Origin: Alphaproteobacteria bacterium
Lineage (GTDB): Bacteria; Pseudomonadota; Alphaproteobacteria; JALCBB01
Assembly (NCBI GenBank): GCA_028066985.1
Contig: JALCBB010000007.1
Coordinates: 1 to 34,086 of the forward strand
Length of the DNA stretch: 34,086 nt
Reading direction: 5' to 3'
Under the pieces are notes generated by a model. The model did not search any database. It was given only the letters and a program-made list of their open reading frames with translations, and was not told where the DNA came from. Shown piece by piece: positions 22,690-30,186 of this stretch. The position numbers and the translations under genes are program-made. Position 1 is the first letter of the stretch, and each line of letters starts with the position of its first letter.

Positions 22690-23493
22690 TTATGCGGCGG
22701 TCGGATTTTTGGCGGTGTTGTCCGGATCATTTGCGGTTTCGGCTGTCGCGTCTGTCGTCGCGGCTGTTGTCGCGGTTTCGGTCGCGGTGCTGGTCGTGAC
22801 TTCGGGCGTGTCTGCCGCGACTGTGGGCGTGTTGTTTTCGGCGGACGCTGTTTGGGTTGTCTGTTCCGCCGCCGTTGTCGTCTCCGGCGACTTTGACGGC
22901 GCCGTTGTTGTCTCCGGCGACTCTGCCGACTTTGGCGGCTCCGTTTTCTTGTCTGTCGTCTTGTCCGCCGCCGTGCTTGTCGGAGTATCGTGGGCGCGTG
23001 TCGCGTCGGTGACGGGGTGTTTCAGCATTTCGCCGAGGGTTGCGCGGGCGGGTGTCGGTGTTGTGTTGCGGCGGTGATTTTTTCCGCCGCGATTTTTGTG
23101 CTGCCGGTCGTCGCGGGTGTCGCGGGAGTCTTTGCGGGGTTCGGCGTGCGTGTGTTCTCCTGCCGCGGGACTGATGGAGGCGATCGCGTGCTTGTAGACG
23201 AGCGACTCGCCGCCGCGCGCCGCGAGGACGAGGCTGAAACTGTCAAAGCCGCGGATGGCGCCCTGGAGGCGGGTGCCGTTGGTGAGGATGACGGCCGCCT
23301 GGGAGCCGCGGGCGCGGGCGAGGAAGGCGTCCTGGAGGCCTGCACCTGCGCCGCCTCCGCCTCCGCGTCCGCCGCGACGGCTGCCGCGCTGTCTGTTTGT
23401 CCGGGCTGTCTGCGCGTCCGCGGCTTTTGCCGTGGAGTTTTCAGGACTGTTCGCCTGTGTATCTGGCGGCGTAGTTTTGGGGGCGCTCTCCAC
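22690..23493 (-). CDS. hfq: Hfq RNA chaperone with long N- and C-terminal extensions
   Basis: About 267 residues from the GTG at 23493, which has AAAGG upstream; the track's TTG at 23559 has no ribosome site. Hfq pairs small RNAs with mRNAs as a hexamer ring. The Sm core is clear: GLQDAFLARARGSQAAVIL, NGTRLQGAIRGFDSFSLVL (Sm1) and YKHAIASISPA (Sm2). Most Hfq proteins have 65-110 residues. Here the core is preceded by about 50 residues ending in an Arg/Gly-rich patch (RQRGSRRGGRGGGGG) and followed by about 155 residues, first basic (KNRGGKNHRR), then a Thr/Ala/Glu/Asp low-complexity tail. A GACGGCGCCGTTGTTGTC string in the tail DNA resembles the palindrome family. Confidence 0.88.
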   Translation of the reverse strand: MESAPKTTPPDTQANSPENSTAKAADAQTARTNRQRGSRRGGRGGGGGAGAGLQDAFLARARGSQAAVILTNGTRLQGAIRGFDSFSLVLAARGGESLVYKHAIASISPAAGEHTHAEPRKDSRDTRDDRQHKNRGGKNHRRNTTPTPARATLGEMLKHPVTDATRAHDTPTSTAADKTTDKKTEPPKSAESPETTTAPSKSPETTTAAEQTTQTASAENNTPTVAADTPEVTTSTATETATTAATTDATAETANDPDNTAKNPTAA

Positions 23494-23560
23494 GGGTTCT
23501 GCCTTTGCTGGTTGTCGGGGGCGTTTATGAACGATACAACACCTGGCGCCGACTATCAAG

Positions 23561-23965
23561 CATTAATTAAGAGACAGACAAAGGGCGGTATTTGGCATTA
23601 ATTAGAAGACAGACGAAGAACAGCCCTTGGCATTAGTGGGAGATTGACTAAGACATTCACGATAGCGGCTCAAGCGAGCGATGCCAGCAGATGGGTGCGG
23701 GCTAGCCCGCAAAAAAAATAAAAAAATAATTTGACTATTTAAGGGGTCAATTAAATAAATTGCTTTCTTATTATTAATTGACAATTAATGGGGTCAAAAA
23801 ATAATTTATTCTGTTAATTATTAATAGACAATTAATGGGGTTAAATTATTAAATTAATTTCTTTTAATTTTAATTTTTTTTTGCGGGCTAGCCCGCACCC
23901 GCCTGTGGGTGCTGCTCGCTTGAGCGTCTATTGTTAATAATACAAATTTAACTCCCACTAATGCC
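23561..23965. mobile_element. AT-rich inverted-repeat element, copy C
   Basis: Lies between dat and hfq. The left end has two outer units (ATTAAGAGACAGAC..., AGAAGACAGACGAAG...), then GGCATTAGTGGGAG. Both arms carry hairpin GCGGGCTAGCCCGC next to A- or T-runs. The core contains three tandem units with GGGGTCAA or GGGGTTAA. The right end CTCCCACTAATGCC gives, on the minus strand, the last His codon and TAG stop of dat. Non-coding. Confidence 0.75.
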
Positions 23966-24848
23966 GAATATCGTTGTCGTCTAAGCCCGAAGTTAAATCA
24001 TCGCCGCGGCGCAGCGAGTCAATAAACGCCTCATACAAACGCAAAGACACCTCGCCCGCTCCACCGTCGCCGATCACCTCCCCGTCCAGCGAAACAACAG
24101 GACGCACAAACGAAGTAGAAGACGAAATAAACGCCTCCGCCGCCTCCCCCGCCTCGTCACGCGAAAAACCCCGCTCCTCAACCCGCAACTGCAACTCCCG
24201 CGCCAGCCGCAAAATCCGCCCCCGCGTACAGCCCCCCAGAATATTCCGGCAAAGCGGATGCGTCACCAGCACGCCGTCGCGCGTCACAATCCACGCGTTG
24301 CTGCTCGCGCCCTCGCGCACCGTCCCGTCCTCCGCCACCAGCCACGGACTGCTCCCCCCCGCGTCAATCGCGTCCTGCATCGCAAGACAATTCGCCAGCA
24401 GCGAAGTCGTCTTCAGATCACAGCGTTGCCACCGCTCGTCCGGCATTGACACAACATCATCCGCCCGCGCCGGACTCTCCCCCGGCGCCGGCTTGTGCGT
24501 GACACTCATAAACACCGTCGCCCGCACAGGCGGATCCGGAAACCCGTGCCACCGCGGCGCCGACCCGCGCGTTATCTGAAGATAAAGATACCCGTGCCGC
24601 AGACGATTGCGCCGCAGCAACTCCCGCGCGACAAGCGACAGCGCCCTTGAAGTCATCGGCGGCGCGATCCGCAGCCCGTCCAGCGAGTTTGCGAGACGCT
24701 CCATGTGAAGCCGCGCATCAATAAAGCGTCCGTCGTAAACGGCGACGACCTCGTAAACGGCGTCGGCGAAAAGAAAGGCGCGGTCGTCGACCGAGACGCG
24801 CGCGCGGCGGTGCGGCAGGTACCGCCCGTCTATCCATGATGTGAGCAT
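23958..24848 (-). CDS. dat: D-amino-acid aminotransferase-like PLP enzyme (class IV)
   Basis: 296 residues from the ATG at 24848, one base after the trkA stop. A fold-type IV aminotransferase; members make D-alanine and D-glutamate or act on branched-chain acids. Motifs: WIDGRYLPHRRARVSVDDRAF, FADAVYEVVAVYDGR, CDLKTTSLLANCLA with the PLP-binding Lys, and the cofactor-loop region DGTVREGASSNAWIV. Neighbours trkA and hfq are the usual ones for the alphaproteobacterial dat. The C-terminus DDNDIRH ends in a His codon and TAG that belong to repeat element C, so the last few residues may have been replaced. The exact substrate is uncertain. Confidence 0.85.
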   Translation of the reverse strand: MLTSWIDGRYLPHRRARVSVDDRAFLFADAVYEVVAVYDGRFIDARLHMERLANSLDGLRIAPPMTSRALSLVARELLRRNRLRHGYLYLQITRGSAPRWHGFPDPPVRATVFMSVTHKPAPGESPARADDVVSMPDERWQRCDLKTTSLLANCLAMQDAIDAGGSSPWLVAEDGTVREGASSNAWIVTRDGVLVTHPLCRNILGGCTRGRILRLARELQLRVEERGFSRDEAGEAAEAFISSSTSFVRPVVSLDGEVIGDGGAGEVSLRLYEAFIDSLRRGDDLTSGLDDNDIRH

Positions 24849-24849
24849 G

Positions 24850-26241
24850 TCAGAGAAGCCCGAACTGCACCGAGAGCAGCGACTCGATGCGCGCGCGCAC
24901 GCCGGCTTCGGCGTAGAAGATGAGGGTGTCGCCGAGTTTGAAGGTGGCGTTGCCGCGCGGCAGCACGAAGTGTCCTTCGCGGATGACGGCGCCGAGCCGC
25001 AGTCCGCGCGGCAGGCTGAGGTCGCGGAGCGTGTGGTTGAGCAGCGAGGAGCCTTTTTCCAGGAGTTCGGCGACGAAGATTTCGCCGCCGTCGTGCGGCA
25101 GGGCGTAGAGGAAGAGGATGCGTCCGCGCCGCAGGTGTCTGAGCACGGACGAGAAGACGAGTTCGCGCGGGTTGAGCGAGCCGTCCAGTCCGAGGCTGGC
25201 GACCATGGAGTCGATGGACGGCGAGCTGACGAGCGCGATCGCCCGTTTCGCGCCGAGCCGTTTGGCGAGCGCGCAGGAGAGGATATTGGTCTGGTCGCTG
25301 TTGGTGACGGCGACGGCGAGGTCGGTGTCCTGGATATTTTCTTCTTTGAGGGTGGTTTCGTCGAGGACATCGCCGCCGCGCACGATGCCGGGCTTAAGTT
25401 GCTGGGCGGCGCGTTTCGCCTGATCGGGGTCTCGTTCAATGAGCTGGCAGTGGGGCATTTTGTCGCCGAGTTCGGCGTTCATGTGGAGGACCATGTTCAG
25501 CGCGACATTCCCGGCGCCGAAGATGGCGACTCTGCGGTAGGGTTCGGCCTGGGTGCCGGTGAAGGCTTCCTGGAAGCGCGCGAGGTGGGCGCGCTCAACG
25601 ACAAAGTATGCGGTGTCGCCTGGCTTGAGTTGTTCGTTTCGGTGGGCGGCGGCGATTTTGGCGTCGCGTTCAATGGCGACGAGAGTGGCGTTGATTTCGG
25701 GGAAGAGTTCGGCGATTTCGTGGAGCGGGCGGTGCAGGACGGTGGTTGTGTTTGTGGCGCGCATGCCGATGAAGAGCGCGCGTTCGCCGGCGAGCGGTAG
25801 CACTTCGACGGCGCCCGGGATCTGGAGTCTGCGAGTGAGGGCGCGCGCGACTTCTTGTTCGGGCGAGATGACGCGTGTGGCGGCGATGCCGTTTTCGCCG
25901 AAGAGTTCGGTCCACTGCGGCTGGAGGTATGCGGGGTGGCGGACGCGGGCGAGCCTGTGGGGAATGTGAAAGAAGGTTTCGGCGACCTGGCAAGCGACCA
26001 TATTGATTTCGTCGTGTCTTGTGACGGAGATGAGCATCTCGGCTTTTTCGGCGCCGGCGCGCGCGAGGACGTCGGGGTGCGAGGCGTGTCCGACGTGGCC
26101 TTCCACATCGAGGTTTTGCGTGCAGTTCTGGATATTGGCGGCGGAGGCGTCTATGACGGAGACGGAGAAGAGCGGGTCGCGCTGGAGGTGTTCTATAAGC
26201 GAGTATCCGACGAGGCCGGCGCCGCAGACGATGACGTGCAT
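24850..26241 (-). CDS. trkA: Trk potassium-uptake regulatory subunit TrkA
   Basis: 463 residues from the ATG at 26241 (MHVIVCGAGLVG), which gives the standard N-terminus; the track start adds a proline-rich leader. TrkA is a peripheral membrane protein that binds NAD(H) or nucleotide and gates the TrkG/H potassium channel. It has two RCK halves, each with a Rossmann nucleotide-binding part (VIVCGAGLVGYSL; RVAIFGAGNVALNM) and a TrkA-C part (VLPLAGERALFIGMRA; GSSLLNHTLRDLSLPRGLRL). Overall length matches the family. Followed at once by dat. The ribosome site is weak. The channel subunit gene trkH is not in the window. Confidence 0.94.
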   Translation of the reverse strand: MHVIVCGAGLVGYSLIEHLQRDPLFSVSVIDASAANIQNCTQNLDVEGHVGHASHPDVLARAGAEKAEMLISVTRHDEINMVACQVAETFFHIPHRLARVRHPAYLQPQWTELFGENGIAATRVISPEQEVARALTRRLQIPGAVEVLPLAGERALFIGMRATNTTTVLHRPLHEIAELFPEINATLVAIERDAKIAAAHRNEQLKPGDTAYFVVERAHLARFQEAFTGTQAEPYRRVAIFGAGNVALNMVLHMNAELGDKMPHCQLIERDPDQAKRAAQQLKPGIVRGGDVLDETTLKEENIQDTDLAVAVTNSDQTNILSCALAKRLGAKRAIALVSSPSIDSMVASLGLDGSLNPRELVFSSVLRHLRRGRILFLYALPHDGGEIFVAELLEKGSSLLNHTLRDLSLPRGLRLGAVIREGHFVLPRGNATFKLGDTLIFYAEAGVRARIESLLSVQFGLL

Positions 26242-26370
26242 GGTGTGGTGCTGGTTCGGGGCTGGGTTCGGGGGCGGTGGAGACGGTGACGGCGAGGCTT
26301 TAATTAATAGCAACTTTCCGGAATTATGACAATTAAGGGCAAGCCTTTAGTCATGCTGTGGCGCGATACT

Positions 26371-26700
26371 TGGCATTAGTGGGAGTTAACTTTGTATTAT
26401 TAACAATAGACGCTCAAGCGAGCGATACCCACAGATGGCTGGCGGCACTGCCGCCAAAAAAATTAAAAAATAAAAAGAAAATAATTTATTTAATTGACCT
26501 CTTAAATAGTCAAATTATTTTTTTAATTTTTTTTTGCGGGCTAGCCCGCACCCATTAGTTGGCATCGCTCGCTTGAGCCAGCATTGTGAATGTCTTAGTC
26601 AAACTCCCACTAATGCCAGAGGCGGCGCTTCGTTGTCTCTTAATTAAAGCGCCCACTTAATGCCAGAGGCTGTGCTTCGTTTGTCTCTTAATTAATGCCA
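26371..26700. mobile_element. AT-rich inverted-repeat element, copy D
   Basis: Lies between the CPBP gene and trkA. The left arm starts TTGGCATTAGTGGGAGTTAA and ends in hairpin TGGCGGCA-C-TGCCGCCA, a third sequence with the same fold, plus an A-run. The core has a single AATTAAATAAATT unit on the minus strand. The right arm has a T-run, GCGGGCTAGCCCGC and two outer units ending TTGTCTCTTAATTAA. The outermost unit supplies the stop codon of the CPBP gene. Upstream, 26250-26370 holds only the trkA leader and a TTTAATTAATAG string. Confidence 0.75.
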
Positions 26701-27510
26701 GGCGCCCGTCATCGTCATAATGGTCGCCGCAGGAATGCCGCCCGCCGCGACCACCTCCCGCAACACATAAAACAACCACACATTAACCCCGTTAAAAACC
26801 ACATGCACCAGAATCGGACCCCACAACGAACCCGTCACCAGATAACGCCACACCATAATCAAACCGAAAACAAACATCAGCGGCATAATCCCGGGCGGCA
26901 AATGCACAACCGCGAAAATCAACGCGCTCGCGAAAGCCGCCGTCCGCACCGTCACCCGCGTCGCCGCCCACGAAAATATCAGACCGCGAAAAGTCAATTC
27001 CTCCACCACCGGCGCGATCCCCGCCGCCGCCGCGAAAAACAAGGCGTCCGCGAACGGCGTGCTGCGTCCCGACAACAGCAAAGGAAGCTGCGACGACTCA
27101 ATCTCCCCGCCGAAATATCGCGCGTAAAAAACCAGAAACAAAAAATTCAGCATCGCGAAAAACGGAATCAGCAAAAGCGCGAAACCAACCTCGCGCCACG
27201 CCACCCGCGCGCTCACAGCGCGCAACCCGAGCGCCGCCAAAGGAATTCCGCGCGTCCGCAGCAAAACCAGCAGAACCCCCAGAACAATCGCGTTCTGCGC
27301 CAGCAGCAGAAACGACACCTGCAGCACAGGCAGCGAATCCTCGCCGTACACCTCGTCCGCCTCGCCGGCGCCAGGACCGGCAGGAATGCCCGCCCCCGCC
27401 CCCGCTCCCGCGAAAATCGCCGAAAATAAACGCAGCAGCAACAGCGCCACCAGCGCCGCAACCAGCAAATGCGACAATCTCAAACGCGAAAGATCAGAAC
27501 CCGACGACAT
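26692..27510 (-). CDS. CPBP-family intramembrane metalloprotease
   Basis: 272 residues from the ATG at 27510, overlapping the cinA TGA by one base. A multi-spanning membrane protein with the CPBP (CAAX protease and bacteriocin-processing, or Abi) motifs: VVEELTFRGLIFSW (paired Glu and Arg), then ALIFAVVHLPPG (His) and ILVHVVFNGVNVWL (His and Asn). These residues form the putative metal site. Hydrophobic segments cover most of the chain, with a Gly/Ala/Pro-rich loop (AGAGAGAGIPAGPGAGEADE) near residue 40. The substrate is unknown. The last codons (ACG GGC GCC TGG CAT TAA) run into the end of element D, so the C-terminus may not be native. Confidence 0.85.
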   Translation of the reverse strand: MSSGSDLSRLRLSHLLVAALVALLLLRLFSAIFAGAGAGAGIPAGPGAGEADEVYGEDSLPVLQVSFLLLAQNAIVLGVLLVLLRTRGIPLAALGLRAVSARVAWREVGFALLLIPFFAMLNFLFLVFYARYFGGEIESSQLPLLLSGRSTPFADALFFAAAAGIAPVVEELTFRGLIFSWAATRVTVRTAAFASALIFAVVHLPPGIMPLMFVFGLIMVWRYLVTGSLWGPILVHVVFNGVNVWLFYVLREVVAAGGIPAATIMTMTGAWH

Positions 27511-28010
27511 CACGCCTCCTCCAGCCGCTCGCGCAACACCGCAAGCGCGAAAGTCGCCGCCTCGGCGCGTATCAACGCGCGCGTTCCCGAAAACCGACAG
27601 CGCCGCGAAAACACTCCGCCGTCAAAAGCGAAACCGAAACACACAAGTCCGACAGGCTTCTCTTCACTGCCGCCGTCAGGACCGGCGACGCCCGTGATTC
27701 CCGCCGCCATGTCCGCCGCCGCGCAAGACCGCGCGCCCAGCGCCATCGCGCGCGCCGTCTCCTCGCTCACCGCGCCGAACCGCCGCAAGGTCGCGGGCGA
27801 CACTCCGAGCAGTCCGGTCTTGGCGGCGTCGGCGTAGGTCACGAATCCGCAGCGAAACACCTCGGACGAACCCGCGACCGAAGTCAGCGCCGCAGCCGCG
27901 AGTCCGCCCGTGCAACTTTCGGCGAAGGTCACCGTCGTGCCGCGCGCCCGCGCCAGCGCGACGAGCCGCTCCGCCTCCTGAAACAGGGTGTCCGTCATCT
28001 CGGTCGTCAT
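27510..28010 (-). CDS. pncC: CinA C-terminal-type nicotinamide-nucleotide amidase
   Basis: 166 residues from the ATG at 28010; the ATG at 27998 is nearly as good and neither has a strong ribosome site. PncC deamidates NMN to NaMN in pyridine nucleotide recycling. Motifs: TVTFAESCTGGLAAAALTSVAGSS, GFVTYADAAKTGLLGV, GAVSEETARAMALGAR and AGITGVAGPDGGSEEKPVGLV, all standard for the stand-alone CinA-C domain. It follows pgpA and ispDF, as in many alphaproteobacteria, and its TGA overlaps the start of the CPBP gene. Confidence 0.92.
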   Translation of the reverse strand: MTTEMTDTLFQEAERLVALARARGTTVTFAESCTGGLAAAALTSVAGSSEVFRCGFVTYADAAKTGLLGVSPATLRRFGAVSEETARAMALGARSCAAADMAAGITGVAGPDGGSEEKPVGLVCFGFAFDGGVFSRRCRFSGTRALIRAEAATFALAVLRERLEEA

Positions 28011-28032
28011 AGATGTCGCGCCGGGGAAATCT

Positions 28033-28548
28033 CTACAACAGGGCGGAGGCAAGCAGCAAAACAAACCACACCGCCGCCGCCGCCATCAAACCCGCGACCA
28101 GATCATCCAGCATAATACCCCGCGAACCCCCGACACGCTCCGCGCGCGCGACCGGAAACGGCTTGTATATGTCAAACAGTCTGAAAAATATCAGCGCCAG
28201 CACCGCCGCCGCCGCGCCTCCGCCCGCCGCGAACGGAATAAACGCCACCCCCAGACCCGCAGCCTCGTCAATCACAACCCAGGACGGATCCATGTCCGTC
28301 TTGAAATATCCGGCGCGCTCAAGAGAACGGCAAACCCAGAAACCCAGAACACTCACCGCAACCACAACAATCAGCAAAAACTCCCAGCCCGCCAGTCCTA
28401 CAACAAACCACGGAACCCAGCACACCACAGACGCCGCCGTGCCGGGCGCCGTGCCGAAATCTCCGACCCCGCCGAGCGACGCGACCCGTCGCATCACTCC
28501 GCGCGCGGACGCCGCCGCGTCCGAATTCTCCTCGTTTGTCTCCCGCAT
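28033..28548 (-). CDS. pgpA: Phosphatidylglycerophosphatase A
   Basis: 171 residues from the ATG at 28548 (the track uses GTG one codon earlier). A membrane phosphatase that turns phosphatidylglycerophosphate into phosphatidylglycerol. Motifs: GDFGTAPGTAASV, DPSWVVIDEAAGLGVAF and FRLFDIYKPFPV with SRGIMLDDLVAGLMAA, which contain the acidic residues typical of PgpA. Several hydrophobic segments (VVGLAGWEFLLIVVVAVSVLG, AAAAVLALIFF, AVWFVLLLASALL) fit an inner-membrane protein. Placed 30 nt after ispDF and 22 nt before cinA in one transcript. Confidence 0.92.
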   Translation of the reverse strand: MRETNEENSDAAASARGVMRRVASLGGVGDFGTAPGTAASVVCWVPWFVVGLAGWEFLLIVVVAVSVLGFWVCRSLERAGYFKTDMDPSWVVIDEAAGLGVAFIPFAAGGGAAAAVLALIFFRLFDIYKPFPVARAERVGGSRGIMLDDLVAGLMAAAAVWFVLLLASALL

Positions 28549-28578
28549 CACCGCAAGTCCTTTGAATGTCGCCGCCGC

Positions 28579-29787
28579 TCAGTCACCAGTCTGCCCGCGA
28601 AGGCCGCCGAGCGCAACAAGAACCTGAGCGCTCGCCGCCACGCCCTCGCCGCGTCCGAGGGCGCCGATGCCGTCGGTGGTCGTCGCCTTGCACGACACCC
28701 GCTCCGCTCCGACACCAAGCACGGCGGACAGAGACGCGCGCACCTCGTCGCGCCGTTCCGACAGGCGCGGCTCGGCGCCGATGAAAGTCACATCCGCGTT
28801 GATCAGACGACCGCCCCGCGCGCGCAATCGCTCGCACGCGTCGCGCAGAAAATGACGCGAGTCCGCGCCGCGCCAGCGCGGGTCGGCGGACGGAAAATGC
28901 GCGCCGATGTCGGCGTCCGCGAGCGCGCCGTAGATCGCGTCGCTCAGAGCGTGCAGAATCACATCGCCGTCGGAATGTCCGAGGAGCGCGCGGCGGCTCG
29001 CAAACTCCACGCCGCCGAGACGAATCACGGCGGAGTCGTCTGTCTCGTCCGCGAATCTGTGCATATCAAAGCCCGAACCGACGCGCAGATTGTCGGCGGA
29101 CGAAACGAAGCGCAGGTCGTCCGGAGTTGTCACCTTCACATTGTTCGCTTCGCCGGGGATCGCTTTTACATTTCCGCCCGCCGCCGCGACGAGGCCGGCG
29201 TCGTCGTCTGTCGCGGAGGCGGAGGCGCGGTGCGCTTTCAGCAAAGGCGCGAAGCGAAAGACCTGCGGCGTCTGCGCGCGCGCGAGGGTGTCGCGGCGCA
29301 GGGAGCGCAGCAGAACGCCGGCGTCGTTCAGTTCGTGAACGGCGTCGTGGAGAGGGCGCGTCGGGAAAACTCCCGCGATGTTTTTGTCTTCGGCGAGGGC
29401 GGCGAAGAGGCGCTCGGTCAGGTCGGGAGACGCGAAGGGACGCGCGGCGTCGTGCAGGAGGATTTCGTCAGGGGGGTCGCTTGCCAGGGTTTCAAGTCCG
29501 TTGCGGACGGACTCCGAGCGGGTCGCGCCGCCGATGACGGGCGCGCCGAGGCCGAGGCCCGTGACAGCGGACGCGTATGCGTCTTTGTCGCCGGCGGCGA
29601 TGACGGCGCGGATGTCGGCGCGTGCGAGGGCGGGCGCGGCGCGGCAAGTTTCCAGCGCGGCGCGCAGGAGCGTGCGTCCGTCGGGCAGTTGCGCGTAGAC
29701 TTTATTGGCGCCGTTGGCGTCAAAGCGTTGTCCTGACCCTGCCGCGAGGATCAGCGCCGCCCGTCTGTTGTCGCTGTTGTCAGTCAT
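28579..29787 (-). CDS. ispDF: Bifunctional IspD/IspF enzyme of the MEP isoprenoid pathway
   Basis: 402 residues. IspD half (about 1-230): ALILAAGSGQRFDANGANKVY for CTP binding, LHDAARPF and TPQVFRF; it makes CDP-ME. IspF half (about 233-402): RVGSGFDMHRF with the metal-binding Asp-x-His, LLGHSDGDVILHALSDAIYGA, IGAHFPSADP and ATTTDGIGALGRGEGVAA; it forms the cyclic diphosphate. The fusion is common in alphaproteobacteria. First gene of ispDF-pgpA-cinA-CPBP. Its 5' flank is the palindrome array shared with ntrY, so its promoter must lie within or between those repeats. Confidence 0.95.
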   Translation of the reverse strand: MTDNSDNRRAALILAAGSGQRFDANGANKVYAQLPDGRTLLRAALETCRAAPALARADIRAVIAAGDKDAYASAVTGLGLGAPVIGGATRSESVRNGLETLASDPPDEILLHDAARPFASPDLTERLFAALAEDKNIAGVFPTRPLHDAVHELNDAGVLLRSLRRDTLARAQTPQVFRFAPLLKAHRASASATDDDAGLVAAAGGNVKAIPGEANNVKVTTPDDLRFVSSADNLRVGSGFDMHRFADETDDSAVIRLGGVEFASRRALLGHSDGDVILHALSDAIYGALADADIGAHFPSADPRWRGADSRHFLRDACERLRARGGRLINADVTFIGAEPRLSERRDEVRASLSAVLGVGAERVSCKATTTDGIGALGRGEGVAASAQVLVALGGLRGQTGD

Positions 29788-29804
29788 AAGTCATACAAGC
29801 GATG

Positions 29805-30125
29805 TGATGAGGACGACAATGAAGGCGCCGTTTTTGTCGCCGTCATCGTCAACACCTTAATTAACGCATTAATTAAGGACAATAACATCAGGGACAATAA
29901 CGGCGCCGCCTTTTCTGTCCCCGTCCTCGTCAACACCTTAATTGACGCTTTAATTAAGGACAATAACAGCGCCATCGTTGTCGTCACCGTTATTGTCTCC
30001 TTAATTAAGGACGACAATGGCGGCGCCGTCATTGTCACCGTCTCCGCCAACACCTTAATTACACCTTTAATTATAGACAATAAGGACAACAACGGCGCCG
30101 CCGTTATTGTCTCCGTTATCGCGCC
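29805..30125. repeat. Intergenic GGCGCC/TTAATTAA repeat array between ispDF and ntrY
   Basis: About 320 nt of alternating modules: near-palindromes with GGCGCC centres (at least four, such as GACAATGAAGGCGCCG) and AT palindromes containing TTAATTAA or TTAATTA flanked by CAACACC and AGGACAATAA. It fills the whole region from which ispDF (minus) and ntrY (plus) must be transcribed. The open frame across it (29784-30209) is a by-product of the repeats and not a gene. Confidence 0.8.
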
Positions 30126-30186
30126 GTCGCCCCTTGTTGCGTTTATGCGACAATTGGCGCATTCTGTCCATACAAGCCGTCCGCAA

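Noticed and set aside
23493-23559. hfq start at the TTG at 23559
   Set aside because: It has no ribosome site and lies at the edge of repeat element C; the GTG at 23493 has AAAGG upstream.
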